DNA of 64,000 bases, taken from NCBI RefSeq assembly GCF_050908995.1, contig NC_135133.1, positions 558,001 to 622,000 on the forward strand, written 5' to 3'. Below are positions 10,401 to 22,282 of the stretch, one piece after another; the stretch's first letter is position 1, and every line of letters starts with the position of its first letter. Both the position numbers and the translations under genes were made by a program. This stretch comes from Andrena cerasifolii (Eukaryota > Arthropoda > Insecta > Hymenoptera > Andrenidae). The notes under the pieces are model-generated. The model did not search any database and was not told the origin of the DNA. It saw only the letters and a list, made by a program, of their open reading frames with translations.

Positions 10401-13372
10401 TCTATCTTAATTTGTAAACTGATTTGAATAAAATTCTGCAATGATTAATTTTCTACTAATTTTTCCCCTATTAAAAAAACTAACCGGCACGTCAGTAATT
10501 CAATAAATATTTATAAAGTTTTGACACGAGCAGATAAAAAGGTTCGCCTCCCCTGACCTAGGACATGGGACCCTTTAGAAGCGAGTGCTCGACATCCGAG
10601 AACCATGGGACCATAAAAGACAAAGCTAGCACTAGCCATTATAAGAACGGGAAAATAGAAAATTCTTCATCGGATCTGCACGAAAGTCACGTCTGAGAAT
10701 TGTCTCCTTGTACTTTCACAAGGAAATTGATGTCATGAAATGACAAAACCGGACATAATTTTAACTATAATTATTAACGATATTACATGTCCGCCGGTTT
10801 CTGGCAATAAATGAATCCAGATCTTCGCGTTTGCATAGCCAAAAATTCCTAAGGGCGACTGGTTAAAACTGCAAAATGTCAACACTGAGAGTCACTCTCG
10901 CGGTTGAGTTTGGTTGGCAACAACGACGCTCGCGGTCTCAATACCATAAAAAAATCGTTTAAAAAAAGAGTCCTCGCGTATACGCTTCCCAACGTTCTCG
11001 AACATTCTTTTGCATTCTGAAACAATGGCACCCGCGTGCACGTTCGCAAATTTGCCTGTTTTAACCGCCGGATTAGCACTATTCGAATCCCGCTTCAGAG
11101 ATTTATACCCTGCTGTATGCGTGAGAGCAGGGTGTTAATAATTCTTTAGTTAGACAGACACAAACGAAGATACGGTTTATTAGAATCAAGAAGAAAGACA
11201 CGCGGTTATATACACGTTGCACTTGGCTCGTTGAACTTCGGCCCGTATGCAGCCGTGCATACACTCTGCCGCCCGTAAACGTATTGTTGCTGTGTCCGTA
11301 TACTTACACCCTCGCGTAAAGGCACGGTTAAACACGTGTAATGCGCGTTGCAGAAGACCTTTGCGAGGGTCGATTTCGATGGGTCCACGCGCAATGAAGG
11401 ATCGCGTGCCGTAAAGAAACGTATGGACAGGATTTTGGTTGTGCACGGTTTTTCACACGCATTCGCGCGTATTGCAAATGTTTTTACCCCGCCTTTAACC
11501 TAAACGTTTTTCCGGCACGTTTGTAAAATTGTGTATCGTATTCCCTTACCTTCGTTTCGCGCACACGTTGCTCTTGTCCGTCTGCCATCGACTGATCACG
11601 AACGCGATCGCGCGTCGGCGATCAGCTACTTCGCCGGTAACCTAGATCCCCATAATACATATTTAGGGTAGACTGAGGCAAATTGGATCAAAATAAGAGT
11701 TCAGTCTGTTGCAATTAACTTTTGGTACCGAAAATCACTGGCGGACGCCATGCAATTTCTGTAAGACACACATTATTCTCAAAAATACACTTTTCAGTCG
11801 GCTCGGTCTGATCGCTAACAGCTTTCTGCCGATTCTCCTTCCGGTCGTTAGGTACACCGGGCCCCCCCCTCTCTCTCTCTCTCTCTCTCCTCACGCGCGA
11901 CTGAGGCAAACCCGCGAAATTCGTACTGCAAGTCTATACTTCTTAAATCGCGAAAGAAATGAGCATTTCGACTGTTCGTGCTACCTCATTCCTCATTGTG
12001 TTGCAAAGCCTACAGTGCTAGCAAAAAAGACAAATTGGGGTCATTCGTTTGACCCGGCAATTCCTCTCAGTGCTACACACAATAAAGGCAGGATCCCACT
12101 ATTGCAACGGCGCGTCGCGCACGGGATTGATTTACGAGTTTCTCGATTTTTCGAGCAGTGTGAAGCACTTGAAAGGGTCGATTTTTACGACGAGGCGCGC
12201 GTCGAAAGCGTTCGTGTGCGCCTTATGCAGAGATTTCAACGTGCTGAAAGGTGTCTCGCAGCCCCAAGAGCAAAAAATCGAATGGCGGAGAAATATGAAC
12301 ACCAATGGATACCTGGCCTTCTCCCGTTTAAAATTATATCAAATGTCATGTAAACCGTACGTGCGGAGAGAGTCTGGCCGGCGGCGTTCTTTTAATTCGA
12401 TTCGAAAAACAAGAACGTCTACCTATACCGTCGTTAACCGCCAACTGGCGGGACAATACGATCATAAATCGCGACACTGGCGAAACGCTTTGGCCGATCA
12501 GCCTGATTAATTTTTGGGAACCAGATATGGCATTTTCCTCCCCTACTAGCTAATCCCTCTACGTTCGGCAGGCAATAAACCATGCTCCGCTACAGCATAA
12601 TTAAATTATAATGATGTTCTGAGCACTGACCATGGCGTAAAATTAATCTTATGGATGGCACGATGACCAAAAGAAGATGTTCTTATGTTAAATCGAAGAA
12701 TGTTTCCCCGGTAACGGGGTTGGAAATGAAAAAACTTTGAACTAGTACCAGGGACAAAAGGGGTAGTCTTCTGCCTGCGCGTGGTCCGGCCCGCGTCGTC
12801 CCCCCTTCTACAGCTCCCTTATCTGACGAGTATAAACACGCGCGAATTTCAATACAAAATCACGCGTTGACGTATTCTGTGCGAGAGAAGGTGGGCCTTA
12901 GGGAGGATGTATTTGCTGTGAAGAGGGGCTCTTTCAGAAAGTGGCCGTTTGGGAGGAATACAAGTCCGATTCGTTAGGGAGCAGATTACATTAGGACTAA
13001 GCGACGCCGAAAACGCGCAGAAAAAATACTTACCTGTGGTAGTCTGGTTTGCCAGATGTGTAGCTTGGCTATAGCCCGACTTACCTAGCACCTCGGTGGA
13101 AAAACCCGAGAGTATGCCGAAAATCATAAAGTCCTTTTACCTGAGAACGAACGCTGCGCGAACAAGCGATTGCCTAGTCGCAAAGAAACGAAGAAATTTC
13201 GCTTCAATAATACCAAATTTCAAACTGTAAGTCGCCTGCGCCCCCAGAACTGTTTAGCTTACACACCCCCGTTTGAAGCCAGATAGAGCGTAAGTCCCCA
13301 CCGTAAAACCCTCAAAGGTAGAACAGCATGGGCTCATCCGCCCTTGACTATACTTATACCTATTAACCCTCC
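10401..13372. other. Intergenic, repeat scraps only
   Basis: No supported gene. Contents: a short inverted repeat at 10,750-10,807 (AACCGGACAT / ATGTCC.CCGGTT); repeat shared with 8108 at 11,322-11,395; a (CT)n run at 11,869-11,889; 12,229-12,290 resembling the middle of the 786 foldback; 12,440-12,540 resembling one arm of the 9421 foldback; and repeat shared with 9072 near 12,750. On the minus strand CACAG|GTAAGTATT at about 13,030 is a perfect splice donor at the end of a short open frame starting near 13,127, but no partner exon was recognised. Confidence 0.45.
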
Positions 13373-15846
13373 GTATTCTGAGCCTGGGTCAATTTTGACT
13401 CACCGTTTCAGAGCGCTCACGCACACAGTGACGGGGCGGTTAATATTATTCGCAGCCAAGCGGTCATTTAGCTGTCGTCAAGGAGCGCTTCGCGCTTGGG
13501 GGTGTCATAAACCGGGTTTTTCCGGGGACATTGTTGGGGCCTAAAGAGTCAGAAGTTCGAAGCGACTGCGTTGCTTTGGGGCATTCGCGAATGTACCGCT
13601 GACAACGACGCTTCGCTGCATTCTCGATTTTTTCCTGTGTCTTTTTTTTGTTAGCTTTGTTGTTTTTATTATTATCGTTATCGGTGTTATCGTTGTTATC
13701 ACTGTTATTATCGTTATCGTTGTTATTGTTGTTTTGTTTGTTTGGTTTGTATTGATACAATGTCTAAACTACCAAACGATGAGCAATCACTTTTTGTGGA
13801 AGACGACGAAGACGTTTACAACAGCGACCAGTCATCGGATGGTGGAAGTGTTTCGAATAGCGATTCGGAGCCAGAAGTGCAGGATTGGGAATCCGATGAA
13901 TCTTATACGTCAGAATCCGAAGAAGATACTGTTCCAGAAAATGAAACTGTATTTGGACGTAACTGGCAGTACATCGCACCCAATAACGGAGCAGTCGCAG
14001 ACCTTTCGCGTAAGTGTTCACTTACAGAAAAAAGTGAACACGTAGAAACGGTGGATGAATGTTTCCATTTACTTATCAATGATGAAATCATGCATACGAT
14101 CATTCTCCACACAAATATCAAGGCAAGGAACAATATGCCGCCAAATAGACACTGGAAGCCAGTGGACCGTATAGAGCTCGATGCATTTTTTGGTCTTCTC
14201 CTACTTATTGGGCGGTTTAGAGAATCACGTGAACGCAAACAGGACCTGTGGAAGACAAGCGATGCATTTTCTCGACCATTTTATACAGCAACAATGTCAC
14301 GTGATCGGTTCATAGATATACTAAGGTATGTTATTATTATTATTATACTTATTTATTATCCTTGTCGTTCGGTTTTGGATGGCTTTCGCTTACATCTTCA
14401 CATATATCCACACTTACATTTACATTTTACTCAGGTATATTCGTTTTGACGATTCAACCACAAGAGAAGAAAGAAAATCAAATGATAAATTGGCACCCGT
14501 GAGGGATATTACAAATATATTTGCACAAAACTGCAAGGACTCGTACGATGCAACAGCCGTTGGGTGCGTCGATGAACAACTAGTCACATTTCGCGGCCGT
14601 TGTTCATTCAAGGTGTATATGCCAAGCAAACCAGGAAAATATGGCATCAAAATATGGACCCTTTGCGATTCAAAAACTTTTTATTGCTGCAACATGCAAG
14701 TATACCTGGGGAAACAAGGAAAGGCCCCAGAAAAGCAACAAGGTCAACGTGTCGTGAAAGAAATGACAGATTTTTGGAGAAATTCTGGCCGCTGTGTAAC
14801 AACAGATAATTTTTTCACGGACATAAGTTTGGCAGAATATCTCTTAGAAAGCAAACTTTTTTTGATTGGTACAGTTCGAAAAAATAGGCGGGACTTACCC
14901 AAAATACTGACGCAAATACAAGATCGATGTATATATTCTTCTTATTTTTTATTTACGGAAACAATAAGTTTAGTCTCCTACATTCCGAAACCGCGAAAGT
15001 GCGTTGTACTACTTTCTCCACTACACCGTGAACATAGTATATCTACAGCAGCAGAAAACTTCAAACCCGAAATAATAAAGTATTATAATTCCACAAAAAG
15101 TGGGGTAGATGTTTTAGATAAATTAGTAAGAGAATACTCTTGTAGGCGTTGCACCCGCCGTTGGCCATTATCATTGTTTATGCACTATATCGACATCGCC
15201 GCATACAATGCTTTTGTTATATGGCATACTAAGAACCCTACATGGGAAGTTAGACATTCGTCAAAAATGAGGCGAAAGTTATTTTTAGAAGAATTAGCAA
15301 AAAAATTGACTGCTAAAAATATTGATAGGCGGGCTAGTAAATTTGAAAATGAAGAAGGAGGGCTACATGCAAATGTTGCAACCGCGATAGAAGCGACGGG
15401 ACGAAAAATTGTAAAGAAAAAAAAACTAGCAGGTCACAAGCGTGGTAGATATTGTTTCTGTGTGGGGAGTAATAATAAACATCAAACTGTATGCGATTCT
15501 TGTAAAAAATATGTGTGTAAAAACCACTGTACAGAAAACCGCACACTTTTATGCAGTACATGTACTAATATAAATGTTGAATAAACATGATTCTTTTTAT
15601 AATTTACAAATCGCAACCATATTATTGTTTCGTATATGTAGAACAAGTATCCAAACGTAATCCGAAACCCTCTTCCACCACGTTCCGTAGTATTTCGGTG
15701 AGGATCTCGAGCTTGAGTGACCATCCCCACCTGAATAATGTATCGGTGAGGGTCTCGAGCGACCGTGAATATGTATTAGTGAACTATCGGTGTGGGTCTG
15801 CAAAGACCCAGGCTCCGTACTCGATGTCCCGTACTCGGAGGGTTAA
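13373..15846 (+). mobile_element. Complete piggyBac element with TTAA target duplications
   Basis: The left end reads TTAACCCTCCG (TTAA at 13,373-13,376) and the right end CGGAGGGTTAA (TTAA at 15,843-15,846), as expected for a piggyBac-superfamily transposon, which inserts at and duplicates TTAA. Beyond the terminal 7-bp CCCTCCG inverted repeat, an internal pair, GAGCCTGGGTC (about 13,380) and GACCCAGGCTC (about 15,806), also matches. Between them lies one transposase gene with an apparently intact reading frame. Element length is about 2.47 kb, normal for the family. All visible parts needed for mobility (ends, target duplications, catalytic residues) are present, so this may be a recent, possibly autonomous copy. 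Confidence 0.9.
13760..15584 (+). CDS. piggyBac transposase (one intron)
   Basis: A DDE/D transposase that cuts the element out and reinserts it at TTAA in the nucleus. Exon 1 runs to 14,325, intron 14,326-14,434 (109 bp, AAG|GTATGT ... CTCAG|G), exon 2 14,435-15,584; the join restores an unbroken frame of about 571 residues (577 if the upstream ATG at 13,742 is used), the usual length for this family. The amino end is acidic (VEDDEDVYNSD). Visible core motifs include the GRFRES region, the first catalytic Asp in AVGCVDEQL, the second in CVTTDNFFTD and the third in TKSGVDVLDKLV, followed by RRWPLSLFMHYIDIAAYNA. The carboxy end is a cysteine-rich zinc-binding domain (RYCFC...CDSCKKYVCKNHC...CSTC). 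Without splicing the frame breaks at the intron, where a spurious ORF starts. No lesion was seen. Confidence 0.88.
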
Positions 15847-16265
15847 AAATCACGTTGCTGGAACGGTTTGTACATACTAATATGTATAAAGAAATGAAAT
15901 GGATTGGCGCACGGTGAGGCAAAAGCCCACCAACATTTGGTATTAATTCACCCATACCTTCTATAAGATTCTGTTGGCCTTAATTACATTCAGGATGCGT
16001 ATTACTGCATAAATTAAAGTAATTAACATTACTTTTACTGTTTTCACATAGAAACAACGTCTTTTTGTACATTCAGCAAGCGTTCGACACGGTGTGGTTA
16101 AGTAGGGCTTGTAACTTTACTTCTGCCAAAGTAGACGTTATATTCACGTTGGATCAATGATGCAATGAAAGTTCAAATAAGTATAACGAAGATTTGCAAA
16201 GGGCGGGCTTACAGTCGCGATTAACACAGACAGAACAACGAACGATACACTGTATTAGGTATATA
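15847..16265. other. No gene recognised
   Basis: AT-rich gap between the piggyBac and mariner insertions; no domain, repeat or RNA gene was recognised. Confidence 0.45.
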
Positions 16266-17585
16266 CATTCTGTCAAAAAAGTACCGGGAATTGGTCAATG
16301 AAACACAAAATATGTATTATTCATCCAAATTTATTGTATCGCCTTCAAAGTAGGCCCCTTTCGAAATAATACACTTACGCCAACGAAGAACCCAATCATC
16401 AAAACATTTTTTGATCGCATTTTTTGGAATCAACTTCGGTACTCGCCGCGAATTCTCTTTTATGTCATCTATCGACTGAAAACGGGTGCCTCGAAGTGGT
16501 AATTTCAGTTTTGGAAAAAGAAAAAAGTCGGCCGGAGCCATATCAGGGGAATACGGTGGCTGCTCGATAAGATTTGTTGAGTTTTTGGCCAGAAATTCGT
16601 TCACAATAATAGCCTTGTGATATGGTGCGCTATCGTGGTGCAAAATCCATGAGTTTTCTTTCCACAAATCTGGTCTTTTTCGACGAATTTGCTCTCTCGA
16701 ACGCCGCATAACGCTCAGATAATATTTTTTATTTACTGTCTTACCTTGCGGCAAGAATTCCGAGTGCGCAACACCGCGGTAATCGAAAAAAAACTGTCAA
16801 CATCACCTTCACTTTTGATCGACTTTGACGTGCTTTTTTCGGTTTCGGCTCAATTGGAAGGCGCCATTCTGAAGCTTGTTGACTGGTTTGCATGTCAAAC
16901 TCGTAAATCCATGTCTCATCACCAGTTACAATGCGTTTTATGAATGTGGGGTCGGAACTGACTCGTTCTAGCATGTCTTCAGCGACCTTAACGCGATTGA
17001 GTTTTTGCAGAAAATTCCGGTCTTTCGGCACTAGTCAAGCGGCAACGCGTTTCATGCCCAAACAATCGTTTAAAATGGTACGAATTGATTCGCGAGACAC
17101 AGAAAATTCGGTGGCTATCTCTCTCAGACTTAAACGACGATTTCCAGCCACCATTTCCTTTACTTTAGCGATGTGAAGTTTAGTTGAAGACGTTGATGGC
17201 CGACCAGAACGAGGCAAATCTTCCATCACATCTCGACCGCTTTTAAATGCACTGTACCGCTCATACGCACGTGTTTTTGATAAAGTCGATTCACCGTAAG
17301 CCTTATGTAACATTTTCAGCGCTTCGGCACCCGAAATTCCATTTGCAATGCAAAATTTCAGACAGATTCTTTGTTCGATATTTTTATCCATTGTAAAAAT
17401 TGCAAAACACACTTGAGATGAACTGACACAATGGCGCACTGTAAACAAACTAACTGACAAGTGACGCTCAAACTCCGAGTGAATATAGAGGACAGTTGTG
17501 CCAACTTAGCGACAAAAAGAAATTCAACAATCCCTTTAAGCGAGCTTTTTAAATAATCGATTCCCGGTACTTTTTTGACAGAATG
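16266..17585 (-). mobile_element. Full-length mariner element
   Basis: The ends CATTCTGTCAAAAAAGTACC (from 16,266) and the exact reverse complement finishing GACAGAATG at 17,585 form perfect terminal inverted repeats of at least 25 bp, each flanked by TA (16,264-16,265 and 17,586-17,587). The length, 1,320 bp, is typical for mariner. The transposase gene is on the minus strand and carries two disabling changes, so this copy cannot supply its own transposase, although its ends could still be used by one made elsewhere. Confidence 0.92.
16317..17391 (-). pseudogene. mariner transposase, two lesions
   Basis: Starts at the ATG of MDKNIEQRICLKFC (17,391). The amino half carries the HTH DNA-binding region, including SGAEALKMLHKAYGESTLSK, and ends its second HTH in ISLREI-like sequence (RRLSLREIATEFSVS). 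The frame is stopped by TGA at 17,037-17,035 where mariner proteins normally read 'AARLVPKD', then continues in the same frame with VPKDRNFLQKL and the first catalytic Asp in TGDETWIYEFD. A one-base gain in a run of T near 16,786-16,793 shifts the frame; the remainder continues as SEFLPQGKTVNKKYY with the second Asp in HHDSAPYH and the third in YSPDMAPADFFLF. There are 34 residues between the last two catalytic Asp, the D34D spacing of mariner. Otherwise complete to the carboxy end. Confidence 0.9.
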
Positions 17586-17587
17586 TA

Positions 17588-18652
17588 ATTAACAATTACT
17601 TCTGCGATATAGTCCACAGTGTATTTGGACGCGACACGAGGTGTGGTATTCCGTGGACTGTTTAAACTTTTGCCTACAAAAAAAAAAACGGGTTCTCAGC
17701 ACACTGTGCGCCGCACGGGAAGACGCCTAGACCTGACCCGTGATTTTTCCAATATTAGCGGGCTCACGCCGGCGACGACCCTAGCGGTTTCCTGTCTCTG
17801 CTTATTGTCACCCCCCTGTGACTGAGATCGTTGCCAACACGTGCAACGCAGAGTTGCGTTTTAAGACTCAACCCCTGAAACACAAACTCCCCTTAATTTC
17901 ACGTGTTCAACGTCATATCCGATTTCGAACAGAATCTCAGACATCGAGTTAAAAAAGTGATGAATTTGGCGCGGCATTAGGCACTCTAAAGGCCGCCATA
18001 CACGCTCCTTCTTGTCCGTTCGATTTATGAACTTGCATAAAGTCAAAAGTTATAATGCAGCACGGAGCGCGTGTGCCAATTGTCTGGCATGAACGCAATC
18101 ACCGCGAGGTTGATTTATCTGGGTTCCGATTTGCCGCAAATCAAAATTAACGTGAAGTCTGGGCCACCGGCAGACAGATTTAAAATTATTGACAATTACA
18201 CGTGTCAGCAAATTTGCTGAGAGGATTTATCTAATCGTACAAAGAAAATCAATACATTTGGAAAATTAAATCTACAAATTATTTGGATAAAAATAAAAAA
18301 AGCTGTTTATAAAATCTTAATAAATAAATTGAAGGAATTAGATCAGGATACGAATAAAGATGCAGTAGTAATTCGACTCTTTTCAGTAACGGCACTCTGT
18401 TCTCTGACCACTACTGTACCCGAGATCATTGCTTCTTTTTATTAACGTTTTTTTCTGGGTTTAAAAAAGGGACAAAAACACGACAGTGATGCCTCGTATA
18501 CCTACACTTTTATTCATCTTTTGGTTGTTTAAAATCATGAAGGATGATTTAAAATCTTTACAACTTTCAGAATTATAAGCGTTGTTAACCGAACATATCC
18601 TTGTTCACTTGTCCCAAGGCTAGCGGCTTTTCCATTGGGCAGAGAAAAGAGA
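17588..18652. other. No gene recognised
   Basis: Only short open frames. The sequence is mixed AT/GC with no repeat boundaries that I could define. Confidence 0.4.
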
Positions 18653-18876
18653 ACCAAACGTTTCTTTAATCCTTACGAGTGTCGCTATCGCCCCTTACTA
18701 CGACCAGAAATTTCGAAAAAATCTACAAAATGGCAGTCGGTTAAAGATAAAATACGTTTTCTCCTACAGTTTTTGTAACTTTGAGGTGCCCCAAAAAAAT
18801 CGATGTTTAGAAAATATTGACCTGATTTTGGTAGTGGAAATAGCGACACTCGTAAGGATTAAAAAAACGTTTGGTA
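18653..18876. repeat. Inverted repeat, ~36-bp arms
   Basis: ACCAAACGTTT...AATCCTTACGAGTGTCGCTAT at 18,653-18,688 is mirrored at 18,840-18,876 with one or two mismatches. The outer flanks (GCAGAGAAAAGA and TATTTTCTGCTTTTCTG) extend the symmetry weakly. Likely a small MITE; no target duplication identified. Confidence 0.65.
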
Positions 18877-19149
18877 CAATATTTTCTGCTTTTCTGTTTT
18901 AAAGAGCTTTTCTGGCAAATGTTCAGAGGTACCCATATCCGTCGGCAGGATGAGGGTTGTGCCGCGAAGTGGGGGGTGGCGAGGATTCCTTGCAGCCTAC
19001 AGGTAGTAAGAAAACTGCGGCAGTAATCACAGAACCATCCACGGGGACGCACACTAGTTTACGCTGATTTTCATACGTTTTTAACATATTTTTTCATTTT
19101 ATTGTTAGTCTGTAGTTTATTCCTAGTTTATTTTTATATATATTCTTAG

Positions 19150-19440
19150 TTGTAGTATTTTTATAGTGTATTTTAACGTATTTTTCTTGTATTTTTATCG
19201 TACTTTTATTGTGTTTTATCGTGTTTTATCGTGTTTTATCGTGTTTTATCGTGTTTTATCGTGTTTTATCGTATTTTATCGTATTTTTCTTGTATTTCTA
19301 TCGTATTTTTATTGTGTTTTTATCGTATTTTTATCGAATTTTTATCGTATTTTATCGTATTTGTATCGTGTTTTATCGTATTTCCATCGTACTTTTATCG
19401 TGTTTTTGTCGTATTTTTTATAGTGTTTTTATTGTTTTTT
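19150..19440 (+). repeat. TCGTGTTTTA minisatellite
   Basis: Six or seven exact 10-bp units TCGTGTTTTA at about 19,208-19,270 are followed by 10-13-bp variants (TCGTATTTTTA, TCGTGTTTTTG) to 19,440. The Tyr/Phe/Val-rich open frames in all three plus-strand frames are made by this periodicity and are not genes. Confidence 0.85.
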
Positions 19441-19502
19441 TTTAATAGACCACGTATTTAAAGTTAGTGTACTTAGAGTGTTTCCTTGGTGTTTGGTGTG
19501 GA

Positions 19503-19529
19503 ACACACACACGCACACACGCGCACACG

Positions 19530-19573
<44 letters not shown>
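19503..19573. repeat. (CA)n microsatellite with CG interruptions
   Basis: An uninterrupted CA run at about 19,537-19,572 is preceded by mixed CACG/CGCG dinucleotides. A much longer similar tract occurs at 61,377-61,491. Confidence 0.95.
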
Positions 19574-19578
<5 letters not shown>

Positions 19579-19906
19579 GGCAGGTAAGTTCTATAGCTGT
19601 ATATTTCTGACACCAGTGTTGCATTTTGTTTTTTCTACATTACAGTTAGCTTATTTCTATTTTCTGCATTACTTTAATAATGACTGGCAATTTGAAATTG
19701 AATAAGTACTATATGCGCGCCACCAGATCACTTGATCTGATTCCCTTCACGAAGCCATCACAACATCATTAGATGCTACTTCTTCACATTTAACATCTGC
19801 AATCCATTTTGTTAGCACCCCACTAGTGAAGTTTAACCTGGAATCCGTCCGCAATCATTTTCACATTCAACATCTTGGCTTTGTCTTCTCATTATCAGTA
19901 CACTTA

Positions 19907-21100
19907 TACAGGGTGTCCCACTAAGGAGTGGACAGCGCGATATCTCTTAAAGTATTGTCGATAAAAATATAAAAAAAATAGGGAATTGCATGGTTCGACG
20001 GGGCCCATTTATTAGCGCGAACGAATTTTGTTTCCGATTATTATTTTAAAAGATACGATGGTCAAGTTCGGTTTTTCAAATGGAACTATTTTTTTTTGAA
20101 GACCTGAGTTGATAGTGCATTCCAAGGCAAATTCAATAAGCTTTAATGTATACACTTTATTTCCACTGGTTTTTAAGATATTGCGCATGCAAATTTACTG
20201 ATTTTCACTGCAAGAAACCCCTCTGGAATGGCAAAAACCGGGGGCGGTCTTACTGGCGCCACGGGTGGCACTGCCTGTTGAAATGGATACTTACCTGCCA
20301 AAGGTCTACGCCAGAAATGGCAGGCCCAAAGGCTGGACAATTCTTTTCCGTCAGAAATGCTACTTAGGTAGGTACATCTGCGGTATCGAGAAGCGCATCG
20401 TTACTTTTATTTCGCACTTGCTTCTACGCTCGGATGGCCGGTTCTTTTGGGAGGGATGCAAGTTGGATTGGTTCTGATACAATCTGCTCCCTATGGTTGA
20501 AATTTAGTGTAGCAACTTTCACTCCTCCTAACCTAACCAATCCAACTTGCATCCCTCCCAAAAGAACCGGCCATCCGAGCGTAGAAGCAAGTGCGAAATA
20601 AAAGTAACGATGCGCTTCTCGATACCGCAGATGTACCTACCTAAGTAGCATTTCTGATGGAAAAGAATTGTCCAGCCTTTGGGCCTGCCATTTCTGGCGT
20701 AGACCTTTGGCAGGTAAGTATCCATTTCAACAGGCAGTGCCACCCGTGGGGCCAGTAAGACCGCCCCCGGTTTTTGCCATTCCAGAGGGGTTTCTTGCAG
20801 TGAAAATCAGTAAATTTGCAAGCGCAATATCTTAAAAACCAGTGGAAATAAAGTGTATACATTAAAGCTTATTGAATTTGTCTTGGAACGCACTATCAAC
20901 TCAGGTCTTCAAAAAAAATAGTTCCATTTGAAAAACCGAACTTGACCATCGTATCTTTTAAAATAATAATCGAAAACAAAATTCGTTCGCGCTAATAAAT
21001 GGGCCCCCTCGAACCATGCAATTCCCTATTTTTTTTATATTTTTATCGACAATACTTTAAGAGATATCGCGCTGTCCATTCCTTAGTGGGACACCCTGTA
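19907..21100. mobile_element. Palindromic (foldback) element, ~567-bp arms
   Basis: Left arm 19,907-20,473 and right arm 20,535-21,100 are inverted copies with only a handful of differences (for example GGCGCCACGGG against CCCGTGGGGCC), separated by 61 bp. The ends read TACAGGGTGTCCCACTAAGG and its complement. It interrupts the endonuclease frame of a non-LTR retrotransposon; TATA sequence on both sides suggests a short TA-rich target duplication. The high arm identity implies recent formation or gene conversion between arms. The matching 70-74-residue open frames on opposite strands (MALPVEMDTYLPKV) are one arm read twice; I see no domain in them. A diverged single arm is at 7411-7700. Confidence 0.88.
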
Positions 21101-21544
21101 TATGCTACCAATAGATCAGATGTATCTATCATAGATGAGTTTAATGATCTTCTAGATCGGATCAATGCGACGGACCAAAGTAACTACTTTATCATAGTGG
21201 GGGACCTGAACGCCCGCAGAAGAGAGTGGGGGGACTCAGCTTCTAATACCAGAGGAGGATACATAAAGAACTGGGAAATTTCTCATTCAATCAGATATAA
21301 ATTTAAAATAATAACACCTGCAGAACCTACCTTTCCTTCAGCAAATTCATTCCTGGACATTTGCATCGCAGACATTCGACTCACCTTCAAAAATACAATG
21401 AACGATAAGTTAAAAACACATCACTACGACAGCGACCACAGAGCAATAATAGCAGAAATCTCATTAGTTAATGACTTGGAGATACCTATCAACAACACCG
21501 ACCCCAAGACACATTTTGCATACAAGAAATGCAACTGGAAATAA
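21101..21544 (+). pseudogene. AP-endonuclease domain fragment of a LINE
   Basis: The frame reads SIIDEFNDLLDRINATDQSN, then FIIVGDLNARRREWGDSASN, the conserved VGDFNA-type motif of the exonuclease-endonuclease-phosphatase fold used by non-LTR elements to nick target DNA, then PTFPSANSFLDICIAD (the S.iD.. region) and HYDSDHRAI, the catalytic SDH motif. The frame ends at TAA 21,542-21,544 shortly after the domain, where the RT linker would be expected, so either a frameshift or a stop broke the gene. The upstream part of the same domain lies across the palindromic insertion at 19,736-19,906. Confidence 0.8.
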
Positions 21545-22282
21545 TTCAGACAGAAGATCAATAGAAGCAATCCAACCCCAATCCCGGAGGACAGAAATCT
21601 TACGAACCTCGAAATTGATGAGAATCTTACAACCCTGGAACTCAGCATCCGTTCAGCTCTAACCTTGTCCACACCAAAAGTTAAAAGAAGGGATTATACC
21701 AACATATACACCAATAACAAAATAAAGAAACTTATTAAATATATATCATATGTCGTCTCGCAAATACATAGAACATACAAACGTGGATATACAACTCAGC
21801 AAACCACCTTCCTTAAAGAGCTTTTAAAATCGATTAGAAGCTCCATAGAGGTGGAAATGAAGAGAAATATCATCAGTTACTGGGAGAACAAGGAGAAAGA
21901 AATAGATCATCAGAGAACGGACAATTTCTTTCCCAAAATTAAAGATTATTCCGCAGCAAACCTCACAATTCAATAGAAAAAATACAACTTGATGTAGGGA
22001 AACACGGTTGGATTGCCGAACTTAACATCCCTGATGATCACATCATACATGATGGAAACTTATTCACAGTAGCAGGACCTGTAAATATAGCGAATGTCTT
22101 GGGCAAACACTACTAAGCCGTTAATACCCCCTCACCTAGTGACATCAGTAATCGGCTACATAACTTAATAGAGGCGGAGAGCACAAGGGGTAAAGATGAG
22201 CTAAATCATTTTAGAATACATCAAAAACATATCATACAATTCACTGAAGACAATAGAGCTACATTCCCAATAGGCCCTGAAG

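Noticed and set aside
11709..12510. 214- and 153-codon overlapping ORFs
   Set aside because: No domain, they cover a (CT)n run and dispersed repeat pieces related to 786-1094, and the two frames overlap on the same strand.
13020..13045. U1 snRNA start, ATACTTACCTG on the plus strand
   Set aside because: The sequence after the first 11 bases does not follow U1 (no stem I, no Sm site found). It is simply the complement of a perfect splice donor.
19166..19461. Three overlapping Phe/Tyr/Val-rich membrane-like proteins
   Set aside because: All three plus-strand frames of a TCGTGTTTTA minisatellite are open; the hydrophobic look is due to T-rich codons.
20146..20862. Paired 70-74-residue proteins (MALPVEMDTYLPKV, MYTLYFHWFLRYCA) on both strands
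   Set aside because: They are the two arms of one palindrome read in opposite directions, with no domain and no splice or start context.
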